Positions 34,131 to 42,113 of a stretch of DNA of 64,000 nucleotides are shown here, piece by piece. The translations under genes and the position numbers were made by a program. The stretch lies in NCBI RefSeq assembly GCF_900114915.1, contig NZ_FOUS01000015.1, positions 116,066-180,065 on the forward strand. The letters run 5' to 3'. The notes beneath the pieces were generated by a model that made no database searches, was not told where the DNA came from, and worked only from the letters and a program-made list of their open reading frames with translations. Every line of letters begins with the position of its first letter. The first letter of the stretch is position 1. The DNA comes from Bradyrhizobium sp. Rc3b (lineage in GTDB: Bacteria > Pseudomonadota > Alphaproteobacteria > Rhizobiales > Xanthobacteraceae).

Positions 34131-35026
34131 GGCTTCTTGGTCGCGGTTGGCCTGCCTTGGTTCAGCGCACCCACGAGCTCCCGGCTCGCGGCTTTGACGC
34201 CGGCCTCACTCTCGATCATCCAGTGCCCCTCGCTGCCGACGGCCGGCAAGGTGCGGAAGTCGATCTTGCCGCCGCTGCCGCGAAACGCATCGGCCAGGCC
34301 CTTTGAAAACGCCGGCGCAAAATAGCTGTCATTGGTCGCAACGAGCCATGTGACAGGAATGCGCGCGCCCTTGCCGAACTCTGCAGCGGCGGCAAGAAGC
34401 GTGTGTGGCGCGCAGATCCGGTTCGGCTCATCATTGGCATGGCCGCCGCGCCCCGGCGCAAACACTGTGATCGCGGCGATCGCCTTCGGATCGGCATTGG
34501 CGAGCGCCAGCGCACCCCAGCCGCCGGCGGAATGGCCGATCACGATGGCAGCGTCCTTGCGGATAAAATCCTGCTTTCGCAAGAACTCCAGCGAGAGCCG
34601 GATTTCCTCGGCCGTTGCACGGCCCGAACGCGCATAGTCGGCCTCATCGCAGCCGCCCTGGTCCTCGATATAGCGGCCGCCGGTCGCACCATGGCCGAGC
34701 CGCTCCGGCACCAGCACGGCAAACCCGCGCGCGACGAGATAGGCGGCGAGCGGACGATATTCCGGCTGCGGCATTTGCGCTCGACGCAAGCCATTCTGCG
34801 TCGAGGCGTGTGCGATGACCACAAGCCGGAACGGACCTGCGCCGGCGGGGCGAAACAGCAGGGCACGCGCAGCGATGTCGGTATCCGGCGACGGCACCCG
34901 CCACGCTTGTCGGCGAAACGGTTCACCCTCCTCACCCGATGGGCCAAACGTGACCTGAGCGCACAGAGGCGGCGCTGTCAGCAAGGCCAGCAGAGTCAGA
35001 AGCGCGAAGATGTTGAGAAGCCGCAT
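34127..35026 (-). CDS. Exported alpha/beta hydrolase (dienelactone-hydrolase-like)
   Basis: 299 residues from ATG 35026, which gives a clean signal peptide (MRLLNIFALLTLLALLTAPP, then LCAQ). An ATG-like start at 35062 would add a basic leader and is less likely. The nucleophile elbow is VIGHSAGGWG. RLVVIAHASTQNGLRR forms the oxyanion region. It resembles periplasmic platelet-activating-factor-acetylhydrolase-like or dienelactone-hydrolase-like esterases. Its 4-base overlap with DUF2269 makes it the first gene of the hydrolase-DUF2269-SDR/DoxX-DCC set. Confidence 0.82.
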   Translation of the reverse strand: MRLLNIFALLTLLALLTAPPLCAQVTFGPSGEEGEPFRRQAWRVPSPDTDIAARALLFRPAGAGPFRLVVIAHASTQNGLRRAQMPQPEYRPLAAYLVARGFAVLVPERLGHGATGGRYIEDQGGCDEADYARSGRATAEEIRLSLEFLRKQDFIRKDAAIVIGHSAGGWGALALANADPKAIAAITVFAPGRGGHANDEPNRICAPHTLLAAAAEFGKGARIPVTWLVATNDSYFAPAFSKGLADAFRGSGGKIDFRTLPAVGSEGHWMIESEAGVKAASRELVGALNQGRPTATKKP

Positions 35027-35293
35027 GAATGGCCGAGGACGAGCACGAACAGCGACAGCCACACTAGTAGGAACGAATCACTATGGGCGGACTTTCTGCG
35101 TGGCCCTCGCCCTTCATTCGTTGCCGCAGAGGGAGTTTTGCACCGACACACGGCACGCCGGTGCCATTCGCGTCGGCGTCCTGTCTTTTTTCGGTACAAC
35201 ATGGCTCAGATACTGATGCACAAAGTCCACACGTTAACCGATAATTAACGATAGGTCTTGCCGCCGGCGCGGCGACTTGGTTTGATTGCGCCC

Positions 35294-35803
35294 ATGAGCA
35301 CAACCCTGATCGAGGTCCGGCCGGCCAAAGCTGCAGATGCGACTGCGGTGGCGTCGACTCATGACGAAGCTTGGCGCTCCGCCTATCAGGGCATCATTCC
35401 CGGCGCCGAGCTGGAAAAGCTCATCAACCGCCGCGGCCCGCAATGGTGGGACAGCGCGATCCGCAAGGGCAGCCGCGTCAGCGTGCTGGTGTTCGGCGAC
35501 AAGATCGCGGGCTACGCCAATTACGGCCGTAATCGCGCCCGCAGCCTGCATTTCGACGGCGAGATCTACGAGCTGTACCTGCGCCCCGAATTCCAGGGCC
35601 TCGGCTTCGGCCGCCGCCTGTTCGCCTCCGCCCGCCGCGACCTGATGCAGAGCGGGCTGAAGAGCATGGTGGTGTGGGCGCTCTCGGACAACGACCCCGC
35701 GACCGAGTTCTACCGGGCGCTTGGGGGCCGTATGGTGGCCCGCTCCTCGGAGCGGTTCGGGCCGAAGTCGCTCGACAAGGTTGCCTTCGCTTGGACCAAT
35801 TGA
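35294..35803 (+). CDS. GNAT-family N-acetyltransferase
   Basis: 169 residues from ATG 35294; an upstream in-frame start at 35258 is less plausible. It opens IEVRPAKAADATAVASTHDE and carries the acetyl-CoA-binding motif LRPEFQGLGFGRRLFASARR. The C-terminal half has VVWALSDNDPATEFYRALGG. This is the general RimI-like GNAT layout. Substrate cannot be predicted. It stands alone, transcribed toward ppa, about 180 bases away. Confidence 0.87.
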   Translation: MSTTLIEVRPAKAADATAVASTHDEAWRSAYQGIIPGAELEKLINRRGPQWWDSAIRKGSRVSVLVFGDKIAGYANYGRNRARSLHFDGEIYELYLRPEFQGLGFGRRLFASARRDLMQSGLKSMVVWALSDNDPATEFYRALGGRMVARSSERFGPKSLDKVAFAWTN

Positions 35804-35979
35804 GCTGCTGAAAGCCTAGGCGGCAGCGTTTTCCTTCCGTCGATACCGTTGCCTTTGAGCCGGTGACTTCCGGATTCATTATTTCACAAAAACGCGATGG
35901 ATCAGCGGGCCAAGCCCGCGTATGACAGCGCCAAATCGCTGCCGGGCGCGATTTATCCTCGGCAATAACGGAGCCTTGA

Positions 35980-36516
35980 ATGCGTATCGATGCGATCTCG
36001 ATCGGGAAGAACGTACCTCACGAAGTCAATGTCCTCATCGAAGTCCCCGTGGGCGGCGAACCGATCAAATACGAGATGGACAAGGAGGCCGGCACGCTGG
36101 TGGTCGACCGCTTCCTCTACACGCCGATGCGTTACCCCGGTAACTACGGTTTCATCCCGCACACCTTGTCGGATGATGGCGATCCCTGCGACGTCCTGAT
36201 CATCAACACCCGCGCCATCATTCCCGGCGCCGTCATGAGCGTGCGCCCGGTTGGCGTGCTGTTCATGGAAGACGAAGCCGGCGGCGACGAGAAGATTCTG
36301 GCGGTGCCGTCGTCGAAGCTGACGCAGCGCTACGACAAGGTGAAGTCGTACTCCGACCTGCCCGACATCACGCTGCAGCAGATCCAGCACTTCTTCGAGC
36401 ACTACAAGGATCTCGAGAAGGGCAAATGGGTGAAGATCCTGCGCTGGGGCGGCCCGGAGGACGCACACAAGCTGATCCTCGAAGGCATGGATCGCGAGAA
36501 GAAGAAGAAGGGCTAA
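35980..36516 (+). CDS. ppa: Inorganic pyrophosphatase
   Basis: 178 residues, the family I soluble length. It hydrolyses pyrophosphate to drive biosynthesis. The metal-binding signature is DDGDPCDVLI. Other conserved pieces are KYEMDKEAGTLVVDRFL, YPGNYGFIPHTL and FEHYKDLEKGKWV. Cytosolic, hexameric and Mg-dependent by family knowledge. It is a single gene between a GNAT gene and a repeat-containing gap before convergent folD. Confidence 0.97.
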   Translation: MRIDAISIGKNVPHEVNVLIEVPVGGEPIKYEMDKEAGTLVVDRFLYTPMRYPGNYGFIPHTLSDDGDPCDVLIINTRAIIPGAVMSVRPVGVLFMEDEAGGDEKILAVPSSKLTQRYDKVKSYSDLPDITLQQIQHFFEHYKDLEKGKWVKILRWGGPEDAHKLILEGMDREKKKKG

Positions 36517-36517
36517 T

Positions 36518-36620
36518 CGCCATTCCGGGGCGATGCGTCAGCATCGAACTATGGTGCGCAATTGCGCACCTGAGAATCTCCAGGTTCCGGGCTCGCACTT
36601 CGTGCGCCCCGGAACGACTG
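36518..36620. repeat. Palindromic repeat, CATTCCGGGGCGATGCG family
   Basis: Starts CCATTCCGGGGCGATGCGTC and ends GTGCGCCCCGGAACGACTG. The inner GGTGCGCAATTGCGCACC is a perfect palindrome. It fills the gap between the convergent ppa and folD genes. Confidence 0.8.
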
Positions 36621-36626
36621 CGTTGA

Positions 36627-37511
36627 CTACACCGCCGGCTTCGGTAGCTCGGCGATCGCGCAGGCCGCACGCAGCGTGTTGACCAGCAGGCACGCCACGG
36701 TCATCTGGCCGACGCCGCCCGGCACCGGCGTGATCGCGCCGGCCACCCCAAGCGCTTCCTGATAGGCGACGTCACCGACGAGGCGCGTCTTGCCGTCTTC
36801 TTTGGGTATCCGGTTGATGCCGACGTCGATCACGGTCGCCCCTGGCTTCAGCCAGTCGCCGCGCACCATCTCAGGTCTTCCGACCGCGGCATAGACGAGA
36901 TCGGCCTGCTTCACGAGCCCGGGCAGGTCACGCGAGCGCGAATGCGCGATCGTCACCGTGGCGTTCTCGTTCAGCAGCAATTGCACCAGCGGCCGGCCGA
37001 CCAGATTGGAACGGCCGATGACGATGGCGTTCTTGCCTTCGAGCGAGGCATGCACGCTCTTGGTCAGGATGATGCAGCCGAGCGGCGTGCAGGGCGACAG
37101 CGCCTCGAAACCGCCGGCGAGCCGGCCGGCATTGTTCGGATGCAGCCCGTCGACGTCCTTGGCGGGGTCGATGGCGTTGACGACGGCCTCGGTGTTCAGC
37201 CCCTTCGGCAGCGGCAGCTGCACCAGAATGCCGTGCACGGCCGGATCGCGGTTGAGCTTCGCGACCAGCGCCAGGAGGTCTCCTTGCGAGACGTCGGCCG
37301 GCAGCTTGTGCTCGAACGAGGCCATGCCGGCGGCCTGGGTCTGGGTGTGCTTGGAGCGGACATAAACCTCGCTGGCGGGGTCGCTGCCGACCAGCACGAC
37401 CGCCAGCCCCGGCACCAGATCGTGCTCGCGCTTGACGCGGGCGACCTCGTCCGCGACGCGGGCCCGGAGTTCCGCGGCAATGATTTTTCCATCGATAATC
37501 TTGGCGGTCAT
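36627..37511 (-). CDS. folD: Bifunctional methylenetetrahydrofolate dehydrogenase/cyclohydrolase
   Basis: 294 residues. It interconverts methylene-, methenyl- and 10-formyl-tetrahydrofolate with NADP. Conserved stretches are VGSDPASEVYVRSKHTQTQA, QLPLPKGLNTEAVVNAIDPA, DVDGLHPNNAGRL and the Rossmann region NAIVIGRSNLVGRPLVQLLL. The C-terminal ITPVPGGVGQMTVACLL is the second signature. Cytosolic dimer by family knowledge. It follows the DUF167 gene by 10 bases and is likely in one operon with it and YggT. Confidence 0.97.
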   Translation of the reverse strand: MTAKIIDGKIIAAELRARVADEVARVKREHDLVPGLAVVLVGSDPASEVYVRSKHTQTQAAGMASFEHKLPADVSQGDLLALVAKLNRDPAVHGILVQLPLPKGLNTEAVVNAIDPAKDVDGLHPNNAGRLAGGFEALSPCTPLGCIILTKSVHASLEGKNAIVIGRSNLVGRPLVQLLLNENATVTIAHSRSRDLPGLVKQADLVYAAVGRPEMVRGDWLKPGATVIDVGINRIPKEDGKTRLVGDVAYQEALGVAGAITPVPGGVGQMTVACLLVNTLRAACAIAELPKPAV

Positions 37512-37521
37512 GTCAGTTCCC

Positions 37522-37866
37522 TCAGTCTTTCGATTGGGCCGAGACGAGCTGGCGCAGGGCTTCGCCGAGCCGTGCCGGATCGCCGTCGACCGCGATCTGC
37601 TTCAGCCGCGAGGTGGCGCCGGACAGAAGCTTTACGCCGGCCTTGGGGACGCCCAGCGATTTCGCCAGCAGGACCAAAACGGCCTTGTTGGCCTCGCCGC
37701 CATCGGCGATGGCGCGCACCCTCACCTTGAGCACGCTGCGGCCGTCGGCCAGTTGCTCGATCCCGTCGATGCCGTCGCGACCGCCGCGCGGCGTCACCCG
37801 CAGCGCGATGCTGATTCCTGCGGCCGAGTAGCGCCAGGGTTCCTTACAAGCTTTGTTGGCAACCAA
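37522..37866 (-). CDS. DUF167/YggU family protein
   Basis: 114 residues from TTG 37866, chosen because GGAG precedes it and no ATG fits. The family core is ALRVTPRGGRDGID, then ADGGEANKAVLVLLAKSLGV and LLSGATSRLKQIAV, with the usual GKANxxL-like unit. The small alpha/beta fold has no proven function. YggU and YggT are neighbours in many proteobacteria, as here. It starts 15 bases after the YggT stop and ends 10 bases before folD. Confidence 0.88.
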   Translation of the reverse strand: MVANKACKEPWRYSAAGISIALRVTPRGGRDGIDGIEQLADGRSVLKVRVRAIADGGEANKAVLVLLAKSLGVPKAGVKLLSGATSRLKQIAVDGDPARLGEALRQLVSAQSKD

Positions 37867-37881
37867 GGCGCTCCAGCCCGC

Positions 37882-38172
37882 TCAGATCACGTTGGGGTAG
37901 ATGTAGTACAGGATCACCCGCTCGATGAACATGATGATCAGGATCAGGATGATCGGCGAGATGTCGAGACCGCCGAGACTGGGCAGGAAATTGCGAATCG
38001 GCGCCAGCACCGGCTCGGTGATCCGGTACAGGAACTCCGCCACCGCCGAGACGAACTGGTTGCGGGTGTTCACGACGTTGAAGGCGATCAGCCAGGACAG
38101 GATCGCGGAGGCGATCAGCAGCCAGACGTAGAGGTCGAGCACGATGATGACGATGTCGAGAACGGCACGCAT
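37882..38172 (-). CDS. YggT-family membrane protein
   Basis: 96 residues with two hydrophobic hairpins: LDIVIIVLDLYVWLLIASAI and PIILILIIMFIERVILYYIY. Between them lies the conserved YRITEPVLAPIRNFLPSLGG of the family (YGGT domain). Relatives are linked to osmotic or potassium homeostasis and to cell-division factors, but function is not settled. First gene of the likely YggT-DUF167-folD operon. The upstream 200 bases hold no visible consensus promoter. Confidence 0.9.
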   Translation of the reverse strand: MRAVLDIVIIVLDLYVWLLIASAILSWLIAFNVVNTRNQFVSAVAEFLYRITEPVLAPIRNFLPSLGGLDISPIILILIIMFIERVILYYIYPNVI

Positions 38173-38376
38173 GGCTTTTGAAGCCTCTGGCTTTTGAAAA
38201 CGTTGGCTGCGGTCGGGATTGACGCCTTTTGCTAGATATCGGTTCCCCCCCGCCCAAACAAGGGAAGTCCGCGCCCCGAATGGCTAAAACCGGGTGACAC
38301 CCGTCCTTGACTTGACCTTGGCGGGGACTTAAATGGCGCCCGGTTGTCGGCCGCGTTTACCAGAGCGGCCAGCAAA

Positions 38377-38452
<76 letters not shown>

Positions 38453-38540
38453 GCCTTCGCTGGCTTCGCCAGCTTCGGCTCGGCAAGCCCTTTCGTGGCG
38501 AAGGCTGCCGCTGCGAAGCCCGCAGGGCGAAGACGGACTT
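38453..38540. repeat. GC-rich repeat abutting tRNA-Ala
   Basis: Contains GCTGGCTTCGCCAGC and CGAAGGCTGCCG / CTTCG-type inverted phrases immediately after the tRNA CCA. It carries no ORF. I recall similar sequence beside tRNA genes in related genomes, but cannot confirm that here. No integrase or attachment duplication is visible. Confidence 0.45.
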
Positions 38541-38553
38541 TTCCAAGCTCCCC

Positions 38554-39366
38554 CTACCTCCCCGTAAACCGCGGCGGCCGCTTTTCCATGAAGCTCGCCA
38601 CGCCTTCCCGGAAGTCGCTGCCGGCGAGCGCCACCATCATCTCCCGATTGGCTTCGATGGTTGCCTCGGCGAGCGTCTGGAACGGCACCTCGTAGAGCTG
38701 GCGCTTGATCACGGCCATCGCGCTCGGCGAGACGAAATCGGCGAGATCGCGCGCATAGGCATAGGTCTCCTCGCGAAGCTTCTCAGGCGGGCAGAGCCGG
38801 TTCACCAGGCCGATCCGCAGCGCCTCGTCGCTCGGCACGCGCCTCGCCGAGAGCAGCAGATCCATCGCATTGGCATGACCGACGATGCGGGGCAGCATCC
38901 AGCTGATGCCGTGCTCGGCAATCAGGCCGCGCCGCGCGAAGGCCGTCGTGAACACCGTGTTGTCGGCGGCAAAGCGCAGATCGCAATAGAGCGCGTGCAC
39001 GAGCCCTATGCCGGCAGTCGCACCGTTGAGCATGGCGATCACAGGCTTCTTGATCGACGGATAGAAACCGTAGCGCGTCTGCCAATCCGGACGGCGGTTC
39101 ATGTCGAACGGCGGCAGGTTCGACGCGCGCCGGACGTCGTCGGGGTCGAGCCCCTTCAAAGCATCCATATCGGCGCCGGCGCAAAACGCGCGGCCCGCGC
39201 CGGTGAGGATGATGACGCGGACATTGTCATCGGCGCTTGACGCTTCCATCGCATGGCGCACGTCGCGCTCCATGGTCGGCGTCCACGCATTCATGCGATC
39301 GGGACGGTTGAGCGTGATGGTCGCGATCTTGTCGCTCACCTCATAGAGAATGTGCTCGTAGGCCAT
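38554..39366 (-). CDS. Enoyl-CoA hydratase/isomerase family protein
   Basis: 270 residues of the crotonase fold. Oxyanion-hole strands are TGAGRAFCAGADMDALKG and NGATAGIGLVHALYCDLRFA. The phrase FARRGLIAEHGISWMLPRIV keeps the Glu expected for hydratase chemistry. The C-terminal EATIEANREMMVAL leads to KRPPRFTGR, typical of the long-chain or enoyl-CoA hydratase subgroup. Its role in beta-oxidation or an amino-acid route is not decided by context. It is adjacent to tRNA-Ala but on the other strand. Confidence 0.9.
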   Translation of the reverse strand: MAYEHILYEVSDKIATITLNRPDRMNAWTPTMERDVRHAMEASSADDNVRVIILTGAGRAFCAGADMDALKGLDPDDVRRASNLPPFDMNRRPDWQTRYGFYPSIKKPVIAMLNGATAGIGLVHALYCDLRFAADNTVFTTAFARRGLIAEHGISWMLPRIVGHANAMDLLLSARRVPSDEALRIGLVNRLCPPEKLREETYAYARDLADFVSPSAMAVIKRQLYEVPFQTLAEATIEANREMMVALAGSDFREGVASFMEKRPPRFTGR

Positions 39367-39466
39367 GACGCTCTCCCTTTGTCTGCCGGCGCAATTTCGC
39401 GCGCTCGTTGGGGAGCGAGCCTAGCATATCCAGGGATGAGGCAAGGGCTTCGCGCGAACGCGCGGA

Positions 39467-40261
39467 TCACTCGGCGGCTTGCGCCAGCACCGGCCGGCGC
39501 GCCAGCCAGCCGTCGATGAAATGATCGAGCCAGGCGCGCTCTGCGACATCGTATACGGCACGATCGGCGAAATGATGATGTCGCTGCCGCGCACCGGGCG
39601 CGCTGAAGCCGTCATAGCCGCGCGTGGTCCAGCGATGCATCATCGCGTAGGTCACGTCGGGATGAAACTGCACGCCGAAGGCATTGCCGGTGCGGAACGC
39701 CTGCACCGGAAAATCGTCGCCTTCTGCAAGCAGCTCGGCGCCGACAGGCAGCTCGAATCCCTCGCGATGCCAGTGATAGACCTGGGCCGGCCAGGCCGGG
39801 CAGAGGGCGTGGCCCGCAGCGGTCGGGCGGATCGGGTAGTAGCCGATCTGGGTCAGCGCATCGGCATGCGGCGCGACGCGGGCGCCGAGCTGCATCGCCA
39901 GCATCTGGGCACCAAGGCAGATGCCGAGGAATGGCCGCTGCTCGCGCAGCGGAATTTCGATCCAGTCGATCTCGCGGCGAATATAGTCGTCGGAATCATT
40001 GGCGCTCATCGGACCACCGAAGACCACGGCGCCGGCATGCTGATCGAGCGTCTCGGGCAGGGGATCGCCGAAGCGGGGACGGCGGATGTCAAGCCGATGG
40101 CCAAGCGCACGCAGCGCATTGCCGACACGGCCCGGCGTCGAGGATTCCTGGTGCAGGATGATCAGAACCGGCAACTGGGTTTCGGAGGCGACGGCACTTG
40201 GCGTCCTTCTCGGGAAGGGCACCACTTCTGCGCTACCAAACCTGTCCGTCCGGAACGACAT
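39467..40261 (-). CDS. Class I glutamine amidotransferase-like protein
   Basis: 264 residues. The nucleophile elbow FLGICLGAQMLAMQLGA holds the catalytic Cys (near residue 115). The His is in VQFHPDVTYAMMHRWT. The oxyanion phrase VVFGGPMSANDSD is typical of the GMP-synthase-like GATase1 group. No synthase domain is fused, so it may act alone on gamma-glutamyl compounds or with an unlinked partner. About 30 residues before the fold are polar. It is isolated, followed by the enoyl-CoA hydratase gene. Confidence 0.88.
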   Translation of the reverse strand: MSFRTDRFGSAEVVPFPRRTPSAVASETQLPVLIILHQESSTPGRVGNALRALGHRLDIRRPRFGDPLPETLDQHAGAVVFGGPMSANDSDDYIRREIDWIEIPLREQRPFLGICLGAQMLAMQLGARVAPHADALTQIGYYPIRPTAAGHALCPAWPAQVYHWHREGFELPVGAELLAEGDDFPVQAFRTGNAFGVQFHPDVTYAMMHRWTTRGYDGFSAPGARQRHHHFADRAVYDVAERAWLDHFIDGWLARRPVLAQAAE

Positions 40262-40382
40262 GGCCTCTGCGAGTGCTATCGGTTCAGACCGTCAGCATAA
40301 CTAAGCGATCGTTAATTTCGTGTGAGTTCGCGCACACATCGAAGCCGAAGCAAGCTCCGGGCCAATACGGGAGCTTCGAGGG

Positions 40383-41162
40383 CTAATGCCTCTGCCTCTG
40401 GAATCTGCTGGTGGCAGCCAGGATGAAGCCCCGCGGGAAGAAGCGCAGCGCGAATGGCACAATCTTGATGCCGAGACCAGGCAGCACTGCCCGTTTGTTG
40501 GCCATCAGGCCACGATAGGCCTCCTGCGCGACATCGGCGGCCGAAACATTGAGCAGGGCCGTATCATGTCCGGAGCCGACGCCCGCGCGCGCCTGGAATT
40601 CGGTGGGCACGGGACCCGGGCAAAGCACGGTGACGCGAACCCCGCGCGGCGCGAGCTCGGCCCGCAGCGCTTCGGTGAAGGAAATCACGTAGGCCTTGGA
40701 CGCGTAATAGACGGCCATGCCGGGGCCGGGCAGGAAGCCCGCGACCGAGCCGACATTGAGAAGACCGCCCTTGTTCCTGATGAGTTGATCGGCGAATCGC
40801 AGCGACAAATCGGTCAGAGCCCGCACGTTGACATCGACAATCCCGATCTGCTCGTCGCGATCGCGCTCGATGGCATCGCCGAACACGCCGAAGCCGGCAT
40901 TGTTGACGAGGTGATCGAGCTCGACGCCTTCGGCGGCGAGCGCCGCCGCGATGGTGTCGCCGGCGTCGGGGTCTTCGAGATCGCAGGCGATCACGATCGG
41001 CTTCTTGCCGCCTTTGGCGGCGAGCTCGTTCGCGAGCGCCTCCAAACGGTCCGCGCGCCGCGCTGTCAAAGCGAGACGATGTCCATTGGCGGCGAACACG
41101 CGCGCCAGCTCCGCACCTATGCCCGCCGAAGCACCGGTGATCAACGTTACCCGCTCAACCAC
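40383..41162 (-). CDS. Short-chain dehydrogenase, DltE-like
   Basis: 259 residues from GTG 41162. The frame is open for another 25 codons but the sequence before VVERVTLITG is not SDR-like. The NAD(P) motif is TGASAGIGAELARVF, the structural motif is NNAGFGVFGD, and the catalytic YX3K is in VYYASKAYVISFTEAL. The pattern fits the YqjQ/DltE-like group that often acts on lipid-type ketones or alcohols. The C-terminal hydrophobic stretch (KIVPFALRFFPRGFILAATS) may associate with the membrane. Isolated gene. Confidence 0.87.
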   Translation of the reverse strand: MVERVTLITGASAGIGAELARVFAANGHRLALTARRADRLEALANELAAKGGKKPIVIACDLEDPDAGDTIAAALAAEGVELDHLVNNAGFGVFGDAIERDRDEQIGIVDVNVRALTDLSLRFADQLIRNKGGLLNVGSVAGFLPGPGMAVYYASKAYVISFTEALRAELAPRGVRVTVLCPGPVPTEFQARAGVGSGHDTALLNVSAADVAQEAYRGLMANKRAVLPGLGIKIVPFALRFFPRGFILAATSRFQRQRH

Positions 41163-41387
41163 GATCGAAGTCTCTTGAATTGAAGTATTTGGCCCCGCAA
41201 TGACGGAACGAGAGCATAAGCCGTGCGCGACAGGCAAGCGGCGTCGGCCGCATGGCCGCCTGAGCGGGCGACAGGAGGCGCAGGAAAGCCGGGTTTTTAC
41301 GGATGAATCCGGAGCCGGACGGCCGGCAGCTACATTAAAGTTTCGTCATGTGATCCGCACAACCGGCCATCCGCCGGTTTGCGCGGA

Positions 41388-41876
41388 TCAGCCGCCGACG
41401 GCGCTGTCCGTCACCTGACCACCGGCGCGCTCCGCCACTGTATGCTTCAGGTCGATCCGGTCGCGCTGGGAAATCCCGAGCAGGTCGGAGGCGCGCCAGA
41501 CGACGTTGTCTTCGAATTCGGAGACCTGGCCGTCGGCATAGACCAGCTCCCACATCATCCGGACGATGCGCTTGCGGCCCTCTTCGTCGAGCGAGCGCAT
41601 GATGACGCTGGTGAAGTGATAGAGGTCCACCGCCTCGCCCTCGACCTGGGTGGCGTCCGCGATCAGACGATCCGCAGTGCCGCGATCGAGCTTAAAGTGG
41701 CTTTCGATCAGGCTGTGCAGCTTGCGCTGCTCGGCCGCGCTCGGCTGGCCGTCGAGCGAGATTACGTGGACCAGCAGCGCGGTGGCCGCCAACCGATAAT
41801 CGCTGTCACCGAACGTGCGGTTCTGGTCATTGGGGGCAACAATATCGGCGATGAATTGGCGCAGGCCGTCGAGCAT
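41388..41876 (-). CDS. TerB-family protein
   Basis: 162 residues of the all-helical TerB fold. Key segments are AATALLVHVISLDGQPSAAE and MMWELVYADGQVSEFEDNVV; the repeated DG units are the acidic metal-binding pairs typical of the family. Many bacteria have one such gene without a ter operon, as here, and tellurite resistance is then unproved. A cytosolic protein, probably monocistronic. The 237-base gap upstream holds a palindromic repeat. Confidence 0.88.
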   Translation of the reverse strand: MLDGLRQFIADIVAPNDQNRTFGDSDYRLAATALLVHVISLDGQPSAAEQRKLHSLIESHFKLDRGTADRLIADATQVEGEAVDLYHFTSVIMRSLDEEGRKRIVRMMWELVYADGQVSEFEDNVVWRASDLLGISQRDRIDLKHTVAERAGGQVTDSAVGG

Positions 41877-42001
41877 AAGATCCTACCGAAATCGATACAG
41901 CCGCGAGGCGCGGCCGTTACCAGCATTATATGAGCAGGAAACTCAACCGGCGCAACGTGCGTCAGTTCCGCGCGCTGCATTACGTTTCGGCAATCTGGAT
42001 A

Positions 42002-42104
42002 CCGTCATTCCGGGGCGATGCGCCAGCATCGAACCCGGAATCTCGAGATTCTCAGGTGCGCAGTTGCGCACCATAGTTCGCGCTGCGCGCGCCCCGGAAT
42101 GACG
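42002..42104. repeat. Palindromic repeat, CATTCCGGGGCGATGCG family
   Basis: CCGTCATTCCGGGGCGATGC at the left and GCGCCCCGGAATGACG at the right form the inverted ends. GGTGCGCAGTTGCGCACC is an inner palindrome. It is the longest and clearest member of the family that includes 14672-14747, 22570-22652 and 36518-36620. Confidence 0.85.
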
Positions 42105-42113
42105 AATGATCTC

